This document shows, piece after piece, positions 9,426 through 18,284 of a stretch of DNA of 64,000 nucleotides. The notes beneath the pieces are model-generated. The model searched no databases. It saw nothing but the letters and a program-made list of their open reading frames with translations, and had not been told where the DNA came from. Source of the stretch: an uncultured Paracoccaceae bacterium. GTDB taxonomy: Bacteria > Pseudomonadota > Alphaproteobacteria > Rhodobacterales > Rhodobacteraceae. The position numbers and the translations under genes were made by a program. Numbering within the stretch: position 1 is the first letter of the stretch; every line of letters starts with the position of its first letter. The stretch is taken from positions 1,488,001-1,552,000 of the forward strand of contig CANLNT010000001.1 in the NCBI GenBank assembly GCA_947492825.1, read 5' to 3'.

Positions 9426-9600
9426 AACCGTCGCAAACGTGAACTCATTGTCCTAATGTGTGCATTGACGGACGGGGTAAAACGATGCCTGAATGCGACA
9501 TTGGGATAGTGTGGTTGATCCTGCTGGGATCGCCACGTTGTCGCGCACGGAAGAAATCCGGATGCGACCAAAAAACGAAATGTGTCACAGGGAGATAAGT

Positions 9601-11262
9601 ATGACGCACCACACCAACCTGTCGGTTCACCCGGCAGCATTGACCTACGCAGCCGATGCAAAAGCAGGCAAGCTCAGCCGCCGGGAATTCCTGGCGCGCA
9701 CGACAGCACTGGGGGTCACCTCTGCGGCGGCCTATGGTCTGCTCGGCCTGAACGCACCGGCCCAGGCGGCCGCACATGCACAGCAAGGCGGCACCGTCCG
9801 GATGCAGATGGAAGTCCGTGCACTCAAAGATCCGCGCGCCTTTGACTGGACGCAGATGGCCTTCGTTACTGCAGGCTGGCTGGAATACCTCGTGGAATAC
9901 AACAGCGATGGCTCTTTCGAACCGATGCTGCTGGAAAGCTGGGAAGTCAACGACGACGCCACCCAGTACACACTGAACGTCCGCAAAGGCGTCAAGTGGA
10001 ACAATGGCGACGACTTCACCGCCGAAGACGTGGCACGCGTGATCGGCGACTGGTGTGACAAGGACGCCGAAGGCAACTCGATGGCCGGCCGCTTTGCTGT
10101 GCTGATCGACGCCGACACCAACAAGGCGCTGGACGGCGCAATTGCTGTCACCGACAGCCACACCGTCACGCTGAACCTGCCCGCATCCGACATCACGCTG
10201 ATCGCAGGCATGGCCGACTATCCTGCCGCGGTCTACCACAGCTCGATCAACCGTGAAGACCCCGCCATCGACGCTGTTGGCACCGGTCCTTATGTGCTGG
10301 AAAGCAACGAAGTTGGCGTGAAGGCCGTTCTGGTCCGTAACGAGGGATTTGAATGGTGGGGCTACGAGGCTGGCAAAGGTGCCTACCTCGACCGGATCGA
10401 ATACATCGACTACGGCACCGATCCCTCTGCCTGGGTTGCAGCTGCTGCGGCGGACGAGGTCGACATGACCTACGAAACCGTTGGTGACTTCGTGCAGGTC
10501 TTCAAAGACATCGGCTGGGAAGAAAGCGCCGTGGCGTCTGCTGCGACCATCGTGATCCGTCCCAACCAGGAAGCCGAAGTTGATGGCATGAAGCCCTACG
10601 CCGACAAGCGCGTGCGTCAGGCCATTGCACATGCCTGTAACAACGCTGTCTGTCTGGAACTGGGCTATGCCAACCAGGGTGAGGTCGCCCGCAACCAGCA
10701 CGTGGGTCCGATGCACCCTGCATGGGCGGATGTGCCGGGGCTGGAATACAACCCCGAACGCGCCCTTGAGCTGCTGACAGAAGCCGGGATGCAGGACTTT
10801 GAGATGGAAATCTCTTCCATCGACGATGACTGGCGCAAGAACACCACCGATGCGGTGGCGGCCCAGCTGCGTGACGCCGGCTTCAAGGTCAAGCGGACCA
10901 TCATCCCCGGTTCGACCTTCTGGAACGACTGGACCAAGTACCCGTTCTCTTCCACGAACTGGAACCACCGTCCGCTCGACACCCAGATCCTGGGTCTGGC
11001 CTACCGCTCTGGCGAGGCTTGGAACGAAGCTGCGTTCTCGAACGCGGAATTCGACGCTCTGCTGGCCGAAGCCAACTCGATCGCTGACGCCGATGCCCGC
11101 CGCGAGGTGATGGGCAAATTGCAGGCCATCATGACCGACGAAGGTGTCACCATTCAGCCTTATTGGCGCACGGTTTACCGTCACGCCAAACCGGGCTTTG
11201 TGGGCTGGGATATGCACATCGCGTATCTGCCGCAGATCTACAAGATCGCCGTGGCAGCCTAA
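9601..11262 (+). CDS. ABC transporter substrate-binding protein, family 5 (peptide type), Tat-exported
   Basis: Periplasmic binding protein of the DppA/OppA family, 553 aa. The N terminus has a twin-arginine signal: KLSRREFLARTTALG with Arg27-Arg28, then a hydrophobic stretch and an AQAAAHA cleavage region. The family-5 body follows (LLESWEVNDDATQYTLNVRKGVKWNNG, GTGPYVLES, WTKYPFSSTNWNHRPLD). The ATG at 9601 follows AGGGAGATAAGT. It heads an operon with two permeases and a fused ATPase. Family 5 proteins bind peptides, opines, nickel or sugars, and the substrate here cannot be read from sequence. Confidence 0.93.
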   Translation: MTHHTNLSVHPAALTYAADAKAGKLSRREFLARTTALGVTSAAAYGLLGLNAPAQAAAHAQQGGTVRMQMEVRALKDPRAFDWTQMAFVTAGWLEYLVEYNSDGSFEPMLLESWEVNDDATQYTLNVRKGVKWNNGDDFTAEDVARVIGDWCDKDAEGNSMAGRFAVLIDADTNKALDGAIAVTDSHTVTLNLPASDITLIAGMADYPAAVYHSSINREDPAIDAVGTGPYVLESNEVGVKAVLVRNEGFEWWGYEAGKGAYLDRIEYIDYGTDPSAWVAAAAADEVDMTYETVGDFVQVFKDIGWEESAVASAATIVIRPNQEAEVDGMKPYADKRVRQAIAHACNNAVCLELGYANQGEVARNQHVGPMHPAWADVPGLEYNPERALELLTEAGMQDFEMEISSIDDDWRKNTTDAVAAQLRDAGFKVKRTIIPGSTFWNDWTKYPFSSTNWNHRPLDTQILGLAYRSGEAWNEAAFSNAEFDALLAEANSIADADARREVMGKLQAIMTDEGVTIQPYWRTVYRHAKPGFVGWDMHIAYLPQIYKIAVAA

Positions 11263-11273
11263 ACCAACGATCA

Positions 11274-11308
11274 GGGCCGCACCGCACACCGGTGCGGCCC
11301 TTTTCTTC
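11274..11308 (+). terminator. Intercistronic terminator/attenuator after the binding-protein gene
   Basis: GGGCCGCACC (11274-11283), a 7-nt loop, and GGTGCGGCCC (11291-11300) form a perfect 10-bp stem followed by TTTTCTT. It lies 11 nt after the binding-protein stop and about 85 nt before the first permease, so it likely lowers permease expression relative to the abundant binding protein. Confidence 0.7.
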
Positions 11309-11391
11309 TGTAGCCGCGCCACGACGGACATACCGACGGGCGCACGTGAATGGCCGGGCAACGCCCCTGCCGCAGACCAACAGGGGTCTTT

Positions 11392-12426
11392 ATGGGACTG
11401 TTCATTTTACGCCGCCTCGGGGTCATGATCCTGACGGCGCTGTGCCTGACGTTCATCGTCTTCTGGCTCACCAATCTCTTTCCAAACCTTGAAAAGCTGG
11501 CCAAAACCCAAGGCAACTTCCGCATGTCGGACGAAGCCGTGAACAGCTATCTGACCAACCGCGGCTATATGCAGCCGCTCCCGGTCAAATACGGCCAATG
11601 GCTCGGGGTATTGCCCGGCTATGAAATTGAAGGTTCGGATGGAGAGTTGCGCCGCCGCTGCGAAGACGGCAAATCCTTCTGCGGCATCATTCAGGGCGAT
11701 TGGGGCACCTCGACCGTCTTCAAGGATGAAGTCAGCACCATTGTCGGGACCCGACTGGGCCTGACCGGCAAGTTGATGTTCTGGGTGATGGTGGTGATGG
11801 TCCCCGGCGCGCTGATTATCGGCGTGCTTGCGGGTATGCGAGAGGGGTCCGGCACCGACCGAACTTTATCGACCTTTTCGATCATATCAACGGCGACACC
11901 TGAATACGTGTCCGGTGTGATCCTGATCGCGGCCTTTGCGACCAAGGCCTTCATTGATTGGGAGGCAGTGCCGTTCAAAGGCACGGCCACGTCGGCCACG
12001 GAAAATGTGACCTTCGAGAACTTCTTTCTCCCCACGATCACGATCGCGCTTTACGGCATGGGCTATATCGCGCGGATGACGCGGGCGTCGATGACCGAAG
12101 TCATGACGGCCCAGTATATCCGTACCGCGCGGCTCAAAGGGGTCAGCTTCCCCAAGATCGTGATCCGCCATGCCCTGCGCAACGCACTTATCGCGCCTTT
12201 CACGGTCATCATGCTGCAGTTCCCCTGGCTGCTGAACGGTGTCGTGATCGTCGAGACGCTCTTTAACTACAAGGGCTTCGGCTGGACGCTGGTACAGGCC
12301 GCAGGCAACAACGACATCGAGCTTCTGCTAGGTGTCTCAATCGTCTCTGTTTTCGTGGTGCTGGTGACGCAGCTCATATCCGACATCGGATATGTGTTCC
12401 TCAACCCACGCATTCGCATTTCATAA
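11392..12426 (+). CDS. ABC transporter permease, DppB/OppB type
   Basis: Inner-membrane subunit, 344 aa. It has the N-terminal membrane helix typical of DppB-like permeases (LFILRRLGVMILTALCLTFI), a periplasmic loop with two cysteines (RRRCEDGKSFCGIIQGDWG), and the cytoplasmic EAA-type loop (YIRTARLKGVSFPKIVIRHA) that contacts the ATPase. The ATG at 11392 is preceded by CAGGGGTC. It precedes the second permease by 13 nt. Confidence 0.93.
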   Translation: MGLFILRRLGVMILTALCLTFIVFWLTNLFPNLEKLAKTQGNFRMSDEAVNSYLTNRGYMQPLPVKYGQWLGVLPGYEIEGSDGELRRRCEDGKSFCGIIQGDWGTSTVFKDEVSTIVGTRLGLTGKLMFWVMVVMVPGALIIGVLAGMREGSGTDRTLSTFSIISTATPEYVSGVILIAAFATKAFIDWEAVPFKGTATSATENVTFENFFLPTITIALYGMGYIARMTRASMTEVMTAQYIRTARLKGVSFPKIVIRHALRNALIAPFTVIMLQFPWLLNGVVIVETLFNYKGFGWTLVQAAGNNDIELLLGVSIVSVFVVLVTQLISDIGYVFLNPRIRIS

Positions 12427-12439
12427 GGGAGGATTGATA

Positions 12440-13891
12440 ATGGAAACCCTCACCTGGACCGGATCACTTGGGGCAATTCTGAACCCCGTTCTGACCATCG
12501 TGGTCATCCTGCTGGCAATCTCCGTTGTGGCACAAATCGTGCTCAGCTTGTTTGCACCAGCCGTGACCCTGCAATCCAACCCCGACGGGACGCTGATGCA
12601 ACGTGGCGGCGCGCTTGGCATGGTCGAGAAATCGACCAAATGGCTGTTCTTTGCCGCGCTGATCCTCGTGCTGATCTACATCATTGGCGGCGTCATCATG
12701 CCTTACGGCAGTGCTGGGATCATCGGCGCGATGTCCAAGCAATTTGCGCCAGTCTGGATCACCCTGTTCCTGACCTTTCTGGCCTCGATCATGTTCAAAC
12801 GGCGCCTTGGCCTGTACGGCAAGCTTTTCGACAGCGTCATCGGCATGATCGGCTTTGGTCTGGTGATGTTCTGGGTCTACACCGCGATCTTCGCGGGCAT
12901 CTTCGACCTCATCGCCACCCATGATCCGCTCTCGCAGATCTCGGGCCTCAAGAACAAGCTGCCCGGTGTGGCCCTGCCCGAAGGCTCGGAAGAGCTTTAC
13001 CCCCACTACCTCTTGGGCGGTGACAACCTCGCGCGAGATATCTTCAGCCGCATGGTCTATGGCTCGACCATCGTGATCGCGATTGCACCGATGGCGACCG
13101 TGTTTGCCTTCATGGTCGGGATCACATTGGGCCTGCCCGCAGGCTTCTATGGTGGACGTCTGGACACGGTCCTGTCGTTCCTGGCCAACTTGATCCTCGC
13201 CTTCCCGGTCATCCTGCTGTTCTACCTGCTGGTGACCCCAGAGATCGTGCAGACCGGCATCCCGTCGTTCATGGCGGCCTTCCTGTTTGTGTTCCCCATC
13301 GTGTTCTTCGGCGTGCTGCTGAACTCGCGGTTCTACACACAACCGGCCAAACGGACACCGATGCTGATCCTTGTTCTGGGCGGTCTGGCCTGGCTCTATC
13401 TGTCGATGATCTCGCAGGCGGGTACGGTGCTGAACTTCCTGCCACCGGCGGTGGACCTCTTTGACATCGCGCCGGGTATTCTGGTGGTCTTTGTTTCGGT
13501 GGTCTTCGTGAACTCGCCCACTGTGTTCCGCATCGTGCGGGGCCTCGCCCTTGATCTGCGCACCCGCGACTATGTCGCCGCGGCACAGACCCGTGGTGAG
13601 GGTGCGTGGTACATCATGCTCTGGGAAATTCTGCCCAACGCGCGTGGCCCGTTGATCGTCGATTTCTGTCTGCGCATCGGCTACACCACGATCCTGCTGG
13701 GAACCTTGGGCTTCTTTGGTCTGGGCCTGCCACCGGAATCGCCGGATTGGGGCTCTACGATCAACGAAGGCCGCAAGCTTTTGCTGATCTTCGTGCACCC
13801 GCCACTGCCGCCCGCAATTGCGCTTCTGTCGCTGGTGCTGGGTCTGAACCTGCTGGCCGATGGCCTGCGCGAAGAAAGCCTGAAGGACTGA
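12440..13891 (+). CDS. ABC transporter permease, DppC type with extended N terminus
   Basis: Second inner-membrane subunit, 483 aa, long for a DppC/OppC permease (usually about 300). The typical permease core starts near residue 190 (LLGGDNLARDIFSRMVYGS) and includes the EAA loop DYVAAAQTRGEGAWYIMLWEILPNARGP and the end GLGLPPESPDWGSTINEGR; the first 190 residues add several extra membrane helices. The ATG at 12440 follows AAGGGAGGA. The last 21 nt before the final Asp codon are repeated 337 nt downstream (see repeat), and the stop overlaps the next start (TGATG). Confidence 0.9.
   Translation: METLTWTGSLGAILNPVLTIVVILLAISVVAQIVLSLFAPAVTLQSNPDGTLMQRGGALGMVEKSTKWLFFAALILVLIYIIGGVIMPYGSAGIIGAMSKQFAPVWITLFLTFLASIMFKRRLGLYGKLFDSVIGMIGFGLVMFWVYTAIFAGIFDLIATHDPLSQISGLKNKLPGVALPEGSEELYPHYLLGGDNLARDIFSRMVYGSTIVIAIAPMATVFAFMVGITLGLPAGFYGGRLDTVLSFLANLILAFPVILLFYLLVTPEIVQTGIPSFMAAFLFVFPIVFFGVLLNSRFYTQPAKRTPMLILVLGGLAWLYLSMISQAGTVLNFLPPAVDLFDIAPGILVVFVSVVFVNSPTVFRIVRGLALDLRTRDYVAAAQTRGEGAWYIMLWEILPNARGPLIVDFCLRIGYTTILLGTLGFFGLGLPPESPDWGSTINEGRKLLLIFVHPPLPPAIALLSLVLGLNLLADGLREESLKD
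13867..13887 (+). repeat. Direct repeat copy 1, at the permease 3' end
   Basis: A 21-nt sequence beginning GCGCGAAGAAAGC, coding for the permease end (REESLKD), identical to 14204-14224. After one mismatched base both copies continue with an Asp codon and a stop, TGA here and TAA in copy 2. The copies bound a 337-bp unit of lower GC content. Confidence 0.85.
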
Positions 13892-14148
13892 TGGTGTTTC
13901 GTCTACATGCTGTTCTGGCGAAAGGAGAAGCACCTGTCGCCGCAAATGAAGTCGGTCTTTATTTGGACCAAGCAGGCTTTGATGCTTTTCGAAGTATGTT
14001 CAACGAGAACAGTTTCGAGGACTTGCAACGCCTGTCTCACATCCAACTGCGAGATCACATTCATCCCGCGATCTATAGAACGCAGCAGGCCAAGATGGCT
14101 TCAAATGACGTCCTGCTTTTTCCGCTGACCGAGAGTGAGGAGAAATGA
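13891..14148 (+). CDS. Unknown 85-aa protein inside the ABC transporter operon
   Basis: The start overlaps the permease stop (TGATG) and the product begins MVFRLHAVLAKGEAPVAANE and ends LLFPLTESEEK. I recognise no domain and see no signal or membrane segment. Codon use is less GC-rich than in the flanking ABC genes (for example many GAT, CAA, TTT and AGA/CGA codons). It lies wholly inside the unit bounded by the 21-bp repeats, which suggests acquisition together with that unit. The opposite-strand and third-frame readings look worse. Confidence 0.5.
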   Translation: MVFRLHAVLAKGEAPVAANEVGLYLDQAGFDAFRSMFNENSFEDLQRLSHIQLRDHIHPAIYRTQQAKMASNDVLLFPLTESEEK

Positions 14149-14228
14149 AACAAAGGTTCGACCCAATCGTCAGTTTCCTGAAGAGTGCTTTAGCCAGCGC
14201 ACCGCGCGAAGAAAGCCTGAAGGATTAA
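14145..14228 (+). CDS. 27-aa ORF ending in a copy of the permease C terminus
   Basis: Short frame overlapping the previous ORF by 4 nt (ATGA), reading MKQRFDPIVSFLKSALASAP then REESLKD and stop. The last seven residues repeat the C terminus of the upstream permease in the same frame. It is better viewed as a fusion remnant created by the insertion or duplication than as a known protein; the ribosome binding site GAGTGAGGAG could still drive translation. Confidence 0.3.
   Translation: MKQRFDPIVSFLKSALASAPREESLKD
14204..14224 (+). repeat. Direct repeat copy 2
   Basis: Identical over 21 nt to 13867-13887 and in the same reading frame. It closes the 337-bp low-GC unit between the permease gene and the fused ATPase gene, resembling the partial 3'-end duplications left by elements that insert into gene ends. 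Confidence 0.85.
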
Positions 14229-14236
14229 CATCCTGT

Positions 14237-14266
14237 GCGGCAACCGGACTGCGTACTGGTTGCCGC
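14237..14266 (+). other. Inverted repeat in the leader of the fused ATPase gene
   Basis: GCGGCAACC and GGTTGCCGC form a perfect 9-bp stem around a 12-nt loop, about 85 nt before the ATPase start. No T tract follows, so it is not an evident intrinsic terminator. It could be an operator or an RNA processing or stability hairpin. Confidence 0.4.
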
Positions 14267-14351
14267 GTGTGAACACTCGCATACGCATCACTTGTGCATG
14301 GAATGTGCATCAGATGTTGAAAGTCCAAATTGCCCCACCGGAGGCCCCGCA

Positions 14352-16439
14352 ATGACCACAGAAAATTATGACGGACCCATCCTCGAGATCGACAAACTGT
14401 CGATTTCCTTCTTCACCAGATTGCGTGAAATCCCTGCCGTGATGGATTTTTCGGCCAAGATCATGCCGGGCGAAGCGCTCGGCGTTGTGGGCGAATCCGG
14501 GTGCGGCAAATCCACCGTGGCCCTCGGCGTCATGCAAGACCTTGGCGTCAATGGTCGCATCGTTGGCGGCTCGATCAAGTTCAAGGGCGAAGAGATGAAC
14601 ACCATGACGCCAGAGCGTTTGCGTGACATCCGTGGCAGCCAAATTGCCATGATTTATCAAGAGCCTATGGCATCGCTCAACCCCGCCATGCGGATCGGCA
14701 AACAGCTCGCTGAGGTGCCGATGATCCATGAAGGCGTCTCAGAGGCTGAGGCGATGAAACGCGCGCTCGAAGTGGTCACAGATGTGAAACTGCCTGACCC
14801 GGCCCGTATCCTAAAATCCTTCCCGCATCAGCTGTCAGGCGGCCAACAGCAGCGCATCGTGATCGCGATGGCGCTGATGTCAAAGCCGTCTCTGTTGATC
14901 CTCGACGAACCCACCACAGCACTTGACGTGACGGTCGAGGCGGCGGTGGTCGAACTGGTCAAGGATCTGGGCAAAAAGTACGGCACCTCCATGCTTTTTA
15001 TCAGCCATAACTTGGGCTTAGTCCTTGAAACCTGTGACAGAATTTGCGTCATGTATTCAGGTGAGGCCGTCGAACGCGGCTCTATCGAAGACGTCTTTGA
15101 CGAGATGCAGCACCCCTATACACAGGCGCTGTTCCGCTCCATCCCGCTGCCGGGTGCGGACAAGAATGCCCGCCCGTTGATCGCTATTCCCGGCAACTTT
15201 CCCCTGCCCCACGAACGGCCCGAAGGCTGCAATTTTGGCCCGCGCTGCGACTATTTCGAAGAGGGTCGCTGCAACGAAAACAAGCCTATTCCGATGTCGC
15301 CAGTGGCAGGCAATGAACGCCATGAAACTCGCTGTCTGAAGTTCCAGGAAATCGACTGGAACGCGCCGCCAGAACTCGGCGAACAGAAAGAAAAGCCTGA
15401 ACCGGGTCGGGTCGTCTTGAAGATGGACAACCTCAAGAAGTATTATGAAGTCGCGGCAAACGCCCTCTTTGGCGGCGGCGACAAAAAGGTGGTGAAAGCC
15501 AACGAAACCCTGTCATTCGAGGCCCGCGAAAGCGAAACCCTTGCCATCGTTGGGGAATCCGGCTGTGGCAAATCCACCTTTGCTAAGGTGTTGATGGGCC
15601 TGGAAACCGCCACCGATGGGGAAATCCTGCTCGACAACAAGCCCATCGGCAACACTCCCATCGAAAACCGCGACACCAAAACGGTGGCCGATGTCCAGAT
15701 GGTGTTCCAAAACCCCTTTGACACGCTCAACCCTTCGATGACCGTGGGCCGCCAGATCATGCGCGCACTGGAAATCTTCAAGGTTGGCAACAACGACGCC
15801 GAACGCCGCCAGCGGATGCTGGAATTGCTTGATCTGGTCAAACTGCCCCGCGCCTTCGCCGACCGAATGCCGCGTCAACTTTCGGGCGGACAGAAGCAAC
15901 GCGTTGGGATTGCACGGGCTTTTGCCGGTGACGCCCGGATCGTTGTGGCCGATGAACCCGTCTCGGCGCTTGATGTGTCGGTGCAGGCAGCGGTGACGGA
16001 CCTCTTGATGGAAATTCAGCGCGAACACAAAACCACGCTGCTTTTCATCAGCCACGATCTGTCCATTGTCCGCTACCTGTCGGACCGTGTCATGGTCATG
16101 TATCTGGGCCACGTGGTCGAGCTGGGCAGCACCGATCAGGTCTTTGCCCCGCCTTACCATCCCTATACAGAGGCGCTCTTGTCCGCCGTTCCCATCGCCG
16201 ACACCTCGATCGAGAAAAAGCACATCGTGCTCGAAGGCGATATCCCCTCGGCCATGAACCCGCCCACCGGTTGCCCGTTCCAGACGCGCTGCCGTTGGAA
16301 AGACAAGGTCGATGGCGGCTTGTGCGAAAAAGAGGTGCCCGTAACCCGCGCGCTGGCAGATGGTCACCAGATCAAGTGTCACCTGACCGATGCGCAACTG
16401 GCCGAAATGGAACCGGTGATCAAAGTCGCTGCGGAATAA
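14352..16439 (+). CDS. Fused DppD-DppF type ABC transporter ATPase (two nucleotide-binding domains)
   Basis: One 695-aa chain carries both ATPase halves of a peptide-type importer. Domain 1 has Walker A GESGCGKST, signature LSGGQQQR and Walker B LLILDEPTTALDV; domain 2 repeats the set with GESGCGKST, LSGGQKQR and IVVADEPVSALDV. Each half ends in the oligopeptide-transporter C-terminal region with a cysteine motif (GCNFGPRCDYFEEGRCNE and GCPFQTRCRWKDKVDGGLC). The ATG at 14352 follows CCGGAGG. It completes the operon begun at 9601. Confidence 0.94.
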   Translation: MTTENYDGPILEIDKLSISFFTRLREIPAVMDFSAKIMPGEALGVVGESGCGKSTVALGVMQDLGVNGRIVGGSIKFKGEEMNTMTPERLRDIRGSQIAMIYQEPMASLNPAMRIGKQLAEVPMIHEGVSEAEAMKRALEVVTDVKLPDPARILKSFPHQLSGGQQQRIVIAMALMSKPSLLILDEPTTALDVTVEAAVVELVKDLGKKYGTSMLFISHNLGLVLETCDRICVMYSGEAVERGSIEDVFDEMQHPYTQALFRSIPLPGADKNARPLIAIPGNFPLPHERPEGCNFGPRCDYFEEGRCNENKPIPMSPVAGNERHETRCLKFQEIDWNAPPELGEQKEKPEPGRVVLKMDNLKKYYEVAANALFGGGDKKVVKANETLSFEARESETLAIVGESGCGKSTFAKVLMGLETATDGEILLDNKPIGNTPIENRDTKTVADVQMVFQNPFDTLNPSMTVGRQIMRALEIFKVGNNDAERRQRMLELLDLVKLPRAFADRMPRQLSGGQKQRVGIARAFAGDARIVVADEPVSALDVSVQAAVTDLLMEIQREHKTTLLFISHDLSIVRYLSDRVMVMYLGHVVELGSTDQVFAPPYHPYTEALLSAVPIADTSIEKKHIVLEGDIPSAMNPPTGCPFQTRCRWKDKVDGGLCEKEVPVTRALADGHQIKCHLTDAQLAEMEPVIKVAAE

Positions 16440-16451
16440 CTGGCCACTGCG

Positions 16452-16478
16452 CGGCGTTCCCGTCCGGGGACGCCGTCA
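16452..16478. terminator. Hairpin between convergent genes
   Basis: GGCGTTCCC, a GTCC loop and GGGGACGCC pair with one mismatch in the 36-nt gap between the ABC ATPase and the convergent lytic transglycosylase. There is no clear T tract, so intrinsic termination is uncertain. Confidence 0.35.
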
Positions 16479-17066
16479 GCTGCCCCAGATGATCCGCACG
16501 TAATTCTGGGTTTCTTTGTACGGCGGGATGCCGTTGTAACGCTCCACCGCACCGGGGCCCGCGTTATAGGCGGCCAATGCGTGCGGCCAATTGCCGAATT
16601 TGCGATACTGCGTCGCCAGATAGCGCGCACCACCTTCAAGGTTCTGGCTCACATCATAGGGATCAACCCCCAACGCCCGCGCCGTCTGTGGCATCAGTTG
16701 TGCCAGTCCCAGCGCGCCCTTGTGCGATCGCGCATTGGGGTTCCAGCCGCTTTCCTGCTGCACCAGCCGCAGGAACAGATCCTCGGGCACGCCATGCTGC
16801 CGCGCGGCCGCCCGCGCCATGCTCAGATACGGCCCGTTATAACGCCCGCTATAGGCCGGGCTCGACCCCGGCGCACCGGGCACCACCACACGCGGCGGCT
16901 GCAAACGGACCGAACTACTGTACTGCTGGGCCGCACGGTTATCGAGCACCGAAAGCTGGCTGGCAAAAAGCGCTGTGCGTGATCGGGTCGAGGTCCGCTC
17001 TTGCGCCTCTGCAATCCCGGCAAAGACCAACACGACACTCAGCGCGATACCACCCAATTTCTGCAT
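16476..17066 (-). CDS. Lytic transglycosylase, SLT domain
   Basis: Periplasmic murein lyase of 196 aa. An N-terminal signal peptide ([17 protein letters not shown]) is followed by a variable linker and an SLT/goose-lysozyme-like domain: [20 protein letters not shown] with the catalytic Glu in QQESG, then [20 protein letters not shown] and the C-terminal [12 protein letters not shown] motif. I prefer the ATG at 17066; a TTG one codon upstream is also possible. Confidence 0.9.
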   Translation of the reverse strand: MQKLGGIALSVVLVFAGIAEAQERTSTRSRTALFASQLSVLDNRAAQQYSSSVRLQPPRVVVPGAPGSSPAYSGRYNGPYLSMARAAARQHGVPEDLFLRLVQQESGWNPNARSHKGALGLAQLMPQTARALGVDPYDVSQNLEGGARYLATQYRKFGNWPHALAAYNAGPGAVERYNGIPPYKETQNYVRIIWGS

Positions 17067-17207
17067 CAACTCGTCCTATCCCGACCCACACGGCGCAATC
17101 TAATCGTTTTTTCCACAGAAACCAGTCCCGCGTGTCGTTAGACCTCTGTTAACTATGACGCGGCAAACGTAAGTTAGCCAAAATCAAAGATTCGAAGGGG
17201 GTCCCGG

Positions 17208-17723
17208 ATGGCCGGATCAGTGAACAAAGTCATTCTTATCGGCAACCTGGGCCGCGACCCCGAGGTGCGCACATTTCAGAACGGCGGCAAGGTCTGCAAC
17301 TTGCGGATCGCCACCTCCGAGAACTGGAAAGACCGCAACACCGGCGAGCGCAAGGAACGCACCGAATGGCATTCCGTCGCGATTTTCAGCGAACCGCTCG
17401 CCCGCGTGGCCGAGCAATATCTCAAGAAAGGCTCCAAGGTGTATATCGAGGGCCAGCTGGAAACCCGCAAATGGCAGGACCAGAATGGCCAGGACCGTTA
17501 TTCAACCGAAGTCGTGCTGCGTCCCTACCGGTCCGAGCTGACGATGCTGGATGGTCGTGACGGCGGCGGTGGTGGCGGCGGCTATGGCGGTGACAGCGGC
17601 GGCTATTCCGGCGGCGGTGGCGGCGGCTATGACAGCGGTGGTGGCAACTACGGCGGTGGCGGCGGCGGATCATCCTCCGGCGGCGGCGGCGGTCGCGATC
17701 TGGACGACGAAATTCCGTTCTAA
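17208..17723 (+). CDS. ssb: Single-stranded DNA-binding protein
   Basis: Binds ssDNA in replication, repair and recombination. The 171-aa product has the OB fold ([52 protein letters not shown]), a glycine-serine-tyrosine-rich flexible linker from about residue 120, and the acidic tip DLDDEIPF that recruits partner proteins. The start follows GAAGGGGGTC. The linker is encoded by a low-complexity GGC/GGT-rich stretch (17560-17700). Confidence 0.97.
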   Translation: MAGSVNKVILIGNLGRDPEVRTFQNGGKVCNLRIATSENWKDRNTGERKERTEWHSVAIFSEPLARVAEQYLKKGSKVYIEGQLETRKWQDQNGQDRYSTEVVLRPYRSELTMLDGRDGGGGGGGYGGDSGGYSGGGGGGYDSGGGNYGGGGGGSSSGGGGGRDLDDEIPF

Positions 17724-17726
17724 GAC

Positions 17727-18284
17727 TTAGTCGGAAAGCAGAATCTGCGCTTTCCGGCGCAATGCTTCTTCCACAATGGCAGTCGATATTGCAAAGACCG
17801 CATTTGAATTTGGCAATGATGCGAAACCGGTCTGTGGATACCTCAGCCAAAAATCGGTGCTGCTGCTGTGAAAGTGACCCAAATGATCTATGATCAGCCC
17901 TGCATCAATTTTTGGCGTCGGCTCTAACTCTTCATCGATTTCAGAAAACTCTTTACTGAATGGCTTGGCACGCTCTTGTCGAATGCACTGCGTTGCTCGC
18001 TCACCGATCCTTTCAAGGTCCAGCGAAGACTCAGTCAAAAGCCGGTCGAGATTGTGGCCGAATTCCCCTTTCCTGAGTTCGGACAACCATTTGGTATCCT
18101 GTTTTTCGTGCAAGACAACGGACTTAAGTCCTAGTTCGATTGCGTGTGCAAACAGATGCAATATGACCCGATCGCCGTAAGGATGATTGCCGCAAAGGCA
18201 AGCCCCGCCGGTCAGATATTCCTCAGCGCTATTCGCAAATACGCAAACCACATCCTGCCAGCTACCTGCGACTGGAAAGGCCAT
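17727..18284 (-). CDS. Putative HEPN-domain protein
   Basis: Protein of about 185 aa with a HEPN-like signature: HLFAHAIELGLKSVVLHEK followed by RKGEFGHNLDRLL, where Arg and His are spaced as in the R-x4-6-H motif of HEPN nucleases. The rest is charged and helical, with a C-terminal FAISTAIVEEALRRKAQ helix. I start at 18284, which overlaps the end of aroB by 23 nt; an ATG at 18320 would overlap more. Base composition is more AT-rich than its neighbours, suggesting transfer. The HEPN call is from pattern only; it has no visible nucleotidyltransferase partner next to it. Confidence 0.5.
   Translation of the reverse strand: MAFPVAGSWQDVVCVFANSAEEYLTGGACLCGNHPYGDRVILHLFAHAIELGLKSVVLHEKQDTKWLSELRKGEFGHNLDRLLTESSLDLERIGERATQCIRQERAKPFSKEFSEIDEELEPTPKIDAGLIIDHLGHFHSSSTDFWLRYPQTGFASLPNSNAVFAISTAIVEEALRRKAQILLSD

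Noticed and set aside
9445..11361. 638-aa open frame on the minus strand
   Set aside because: It is the antisense shadow of the substrate-binding protein gene, produced by GC-rich codon bias. It shows no domain and no ribosome binding site.
12464..13945. 493-aa minus-strand open frame, rich in His, Gln, Arg and Asp
   Set aside because: It is antisense to the DppC-type permease; its charged composition mirrors the hydrophobic codons of the real gene.
14237..14266. Hairpin taken as an intrinsic terminator
   Set aside because: There is no T tract and the downstream ATPase gene belongs to the same operon.
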